A stretch of 23,626 nucleotides of DNA, taken from contig MNVK01000068.1 in the NCBI GenBank assembly GCA_001871685.1, positions 1 to 23,626 of the forward strand, given 5' to 3'. Position numbers and translations under genes: made by a program. Position 1 is the stretch's first letter. Each line of letters begins with the position of its first letter. Origin of the DNA: Nitrospirae bacterium CG1_02_44_142. Lineage in GTDB: Bacteria; Nitrospirota; Thermodesulfovibrionia; Thermodesulfovibrionales; UBA1546. Positions 21,901-23,626 of this stretch are shown here, piece after piece. The notes beneath the pieces were generated by a model. The model saw only the letters and a list, made by a program, of their open reading frames with translations. It did no database searches and was not told the origin of the DNA.

Positions 21901-23626
21901 TTAATCTCCGAAAGTAACTCTCAACACCTCTTCAATTGTAGTAACGCCTTCTTTTACCTTTGTCAGCCCGCTCATCCTTAACGTCTTCATGCCGCCTCTT
22001 ACAGCAGCCTTCTTAAGTTCAGCCGCCGATGCTCCTTCAAGTATAAGTTTTCTGACCTCCTCATTGATAATCATTATTTCATAAAGCGCTATCCTTCCCT
22101 TGTAACCAGAGTTGCTGCATACAGAACACCCCTTGCCCTTATAACACTTAACAGCCTTTGCCTCTTCTTCCGAAAACCCCATGCTTATAAGAGTCGGCAA
22201 GGGGAACTTTTCTTCCTCTTTCTCACATTCCTTGCATATCTTCCTGGCCAGCCTTTGAGCCATTATAAGTATAACAGATGACGACACTAAAAATGGTTCA
22301 ATCCCCATATTCATCAATCTGCTTACACTGCTCGGGGCGTCGTTAGTATGCAGGGTGCTCAGAACGAGATGCCCGGTTAAGGCAGCCTTAACCGCTATTT
22401 CAGCGGTCTCAAAATCACGTACCTCTCCAACCATGATAATGTCAGGGTCCTGCCTTAAAAAGGAGCGCAGGGCAGAGGCAAATGTAAGCCCTATCTCCTC
22501 CTTCATCTGCACCTGATTTATCCCGAGAAAATTATATTCTATGGGGTCTTCGGCAGTCATTATGTTTATATTGGGTTTATTCAGATAATTCAATGCGGAA
22601 TAGAGGGTCGTTGTCTTTCCGCTTCCTGTGGGTCCTGTTACAAGTATCATGCCGTAAGGTTTATTAAGGCACCCCAGAAATTTCTGCAGCGCCTCTTCTT
22701 CAAAGCCAAGCCTTGTTAAATCCACCTGCAATGACGCTTTATCCAGGATTCTCATAACTGTCTTCTCTCCGAAAAGACAGGGGAGGATAGAAACACGGAA
22801 ATCCACCTCTTTTTTCTTGCCCAGCCTGAGCTTAATCCTGCCGTCCTGCGGAAGCCGCCTTTCCGAAATATCAAGTTTAGCCATTATCTTCAGCCTGGAA
22901 ACTACGGAGTTTTTAATCCGCACGGGCAGATTCATTGCCAGCGCCAGAACGCCGTCAACCCGGTATCTGACTCTCACAGAGCTCTCGTAAGGCTCAATAT
23001 GAATATCGCTGGCGCCGAGCTTTATCGCATTTATAAGAATACCGCTTACAAGTTTTACAATCGGCTCCTCAATCTCACCTCTTGCGCCCACCATCTCATC
23101 TTCAGTAACATGCTCAACATCATCAAGCGCATCGCCGACAATCTTGTCAAATTCATCTACATCAACCGTAGGGCCTTCTCCGAAAGCTCCTGCCTCCTCT
23201 TCTTCGCCTGTAATGTCAGCATCCGACAGGGTATAATCTTTCGCCTCAAGCTTCATCGCCTTTTGCGCTGTCCCGAGCCGCTCGGGGGCAGCCACAAGCC
23301 CTGCAACTTTGCCTCCGTAATATGTAGTTATGGCATTTATCAGAGCGGATTCTGTCGCTATAACAACCTCAACGTTATACCCTGTCATAAACTTTATGTC
23401 ATCCACCGCAAATATATTTGAAGGGTCTGCCATTGCTACCGTCAATGTTGCGCCTATCCTTGTAAGAGGCATTATCATATATTTTTTCGCCATGTCCGCC
23501 GGTATCAGCTTTAGGACAGCAGCATCTATCTTGTATTCAGACAGGTTTATCGCTGACATGCCGTACTGCTTGCTCAGAAATGTTACCAGCTTGTCCTCGG
23601 TTATATGGCCGAGTTTCACGAGATTA
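21901..23626 (-). CDS. pilB: Type IV pilus assembly ATPase PilB, 5' end outside the window
   Basis: Extension motor of the type IV pilus. About 574 codons are visible and the frame stays open to the window edge, where NLVKLGHITEDKLVTFL is the second half of an MshEN domain, so the true start lies to the right. Counting from the GTG at 23619: a linker with an acidic stretch (about 135-185), then the ATPase with ASDIHIEP (203-210), ERRLPQDGRIK, Walker A GPTGSGKTT (329-337), TAEDPIEY, DPDIIMVGEVRDFETAEIA and LSTLHTNDAP. Finally there is a Cys pair plus Cys pair zinc site (CKEC, then CSVC). The visible second MshEN motif keeps its terminal Gln (Q18), which suggests c-di-GMP binding. This is the first gene of the pil block as seen here. 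Confidence 0.96.
   Translation of the reverse strand, partial: NLVKLGHITEDKLVTFLSKQYGMSAINLSEYKIDAAVLKLIPADMAKKYMIMPLTRIGATLTVAMADPSNIFAVDDIKFMTGYNVEVVIATESALINAITTYYGGKVAGLVAAPERLGTAQKAMKLEAKDYTLSDADITGEEEEAGAFGEGPTVDVDEFDKIVGDALDDVEHVTEDEMVGARGEIEEPIVKLVSGILINAIKLGASDIHIEPYESSVRVRYRVDGVLALAMNLPVRIKNSVVSRLKIMAKLDISERRLPQDGRIKLRLGKKKEVDFRVSILPCLFGEKTVMRILDKASLQVDLTRLGFEEEALQKFLGCLNKPYGMILVTGPTGSGKTTTLYSALNYLNKPNINIMTAEDPIEYNFLGINQVQMKEEIGLTFASALRSFLRQDPDIIMVGEVRDFETAEIAVKAALTGHLVLSTLHTNDAPSSVSRLMNMGIEPFLVSSSVILIMAQRLARKICKECEKEEEKFPLPTLISMGFSEEEAKAVKCYKGKGCSVCSNSGYKGRIALYEIMIINEEVRKLILEGASAAELKKAAVRGGMKTLRMSGLTKVKEGVTTIEEVLRVTFGD

Overview
The window looks like chromosomal DNA from a diderm bacterium. 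The gene order pheA-hisC-aroF-tyrA-aroA-cmk-ispH-rpsA-sppA, a fused DHH/CBS/nucleotidyltransferase protein and a pilB-pilT-pilC-pilS-pilR block fit Nitrospirota (Thermodesulfovibrionia-like) or a delta-proteobacteria-type lineage. This placement is inferred from gene content and protein style, not from a marker gene. No tRNA, rRNA, IS transposase or CRISPR array was seen, and no gene-free stretch exceeds about 240 bases.

Layout. Bases 1-109 carry the stub of a VapC-like toxin gene. Bases 209-10635 (+) are a tightly packed run: prephenate/tyrosine/phenylalanine and shikimate enzymes (pheA, hisC, aroF, tyrA, aroA), then cytidylate kinase, a PlsC-like acyltransferase, IspH, ribosomal protein S1 and SppA. 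Several junctions overlap by 1-11 bases, which suggests one long operon. Bases 10734-11822 (+) encode a GAF-GGDEF diguanylate cyclase behind a good sigma70-type promoter. Bases 12064-14808 (+) encode a 914-residue DHH-CBS-CBS-tRNA nucleotidyltransferase that seems to be read from a leaderless mRNA. The minus strand then carries HU (14936-15208) and a type IV pilus block running right to left: pilB (cut by the window edge), pilT, pilC, pilS, pilR and a stand-alone MshEN-plus-GAF-like protein.

How the parts connect. The first half supplies aromatic amino acids together with the cmk/ispH/rpsA core often found beside aroA. The second half makes a type IV pilus assembly ATPase, retraction ATPase, platform protein and their two-component regulator. 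A diguanylate cyclase and two MshEN domains (PilB and the stand-alone protein) in the same window suggest c-di-GMP control of the pilus, which is an inference.

Most notable signal. A family of short C-run/G-run nested palindromes (about 46-54 bp) occurs at least eight times. Three nearly identical copies are intergenic. Five copies lie inside conserved genes (hisC, aroA, cmk, the nucleotidyltransferase gene, pilS), always in frame and always in the same peptide register (PPxxPxxxKG-like), so each gene stays open. In the nucleotidyltransferase the copy is nested inside a second palindromic element next to a 7-bp tandem repeat, giving about 45 foreign residues near the active site. Other repeats also touch genes: an 8-bp tandem repeat inside the apparent tyrA start region, 15-bp palindromes, and repeats that supply the 3' ends of hisC and plsC. 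Together they look like a small non-autonomous palindromic element system tolerated inside proteins, similar in concept to Rickettsia RPEs.
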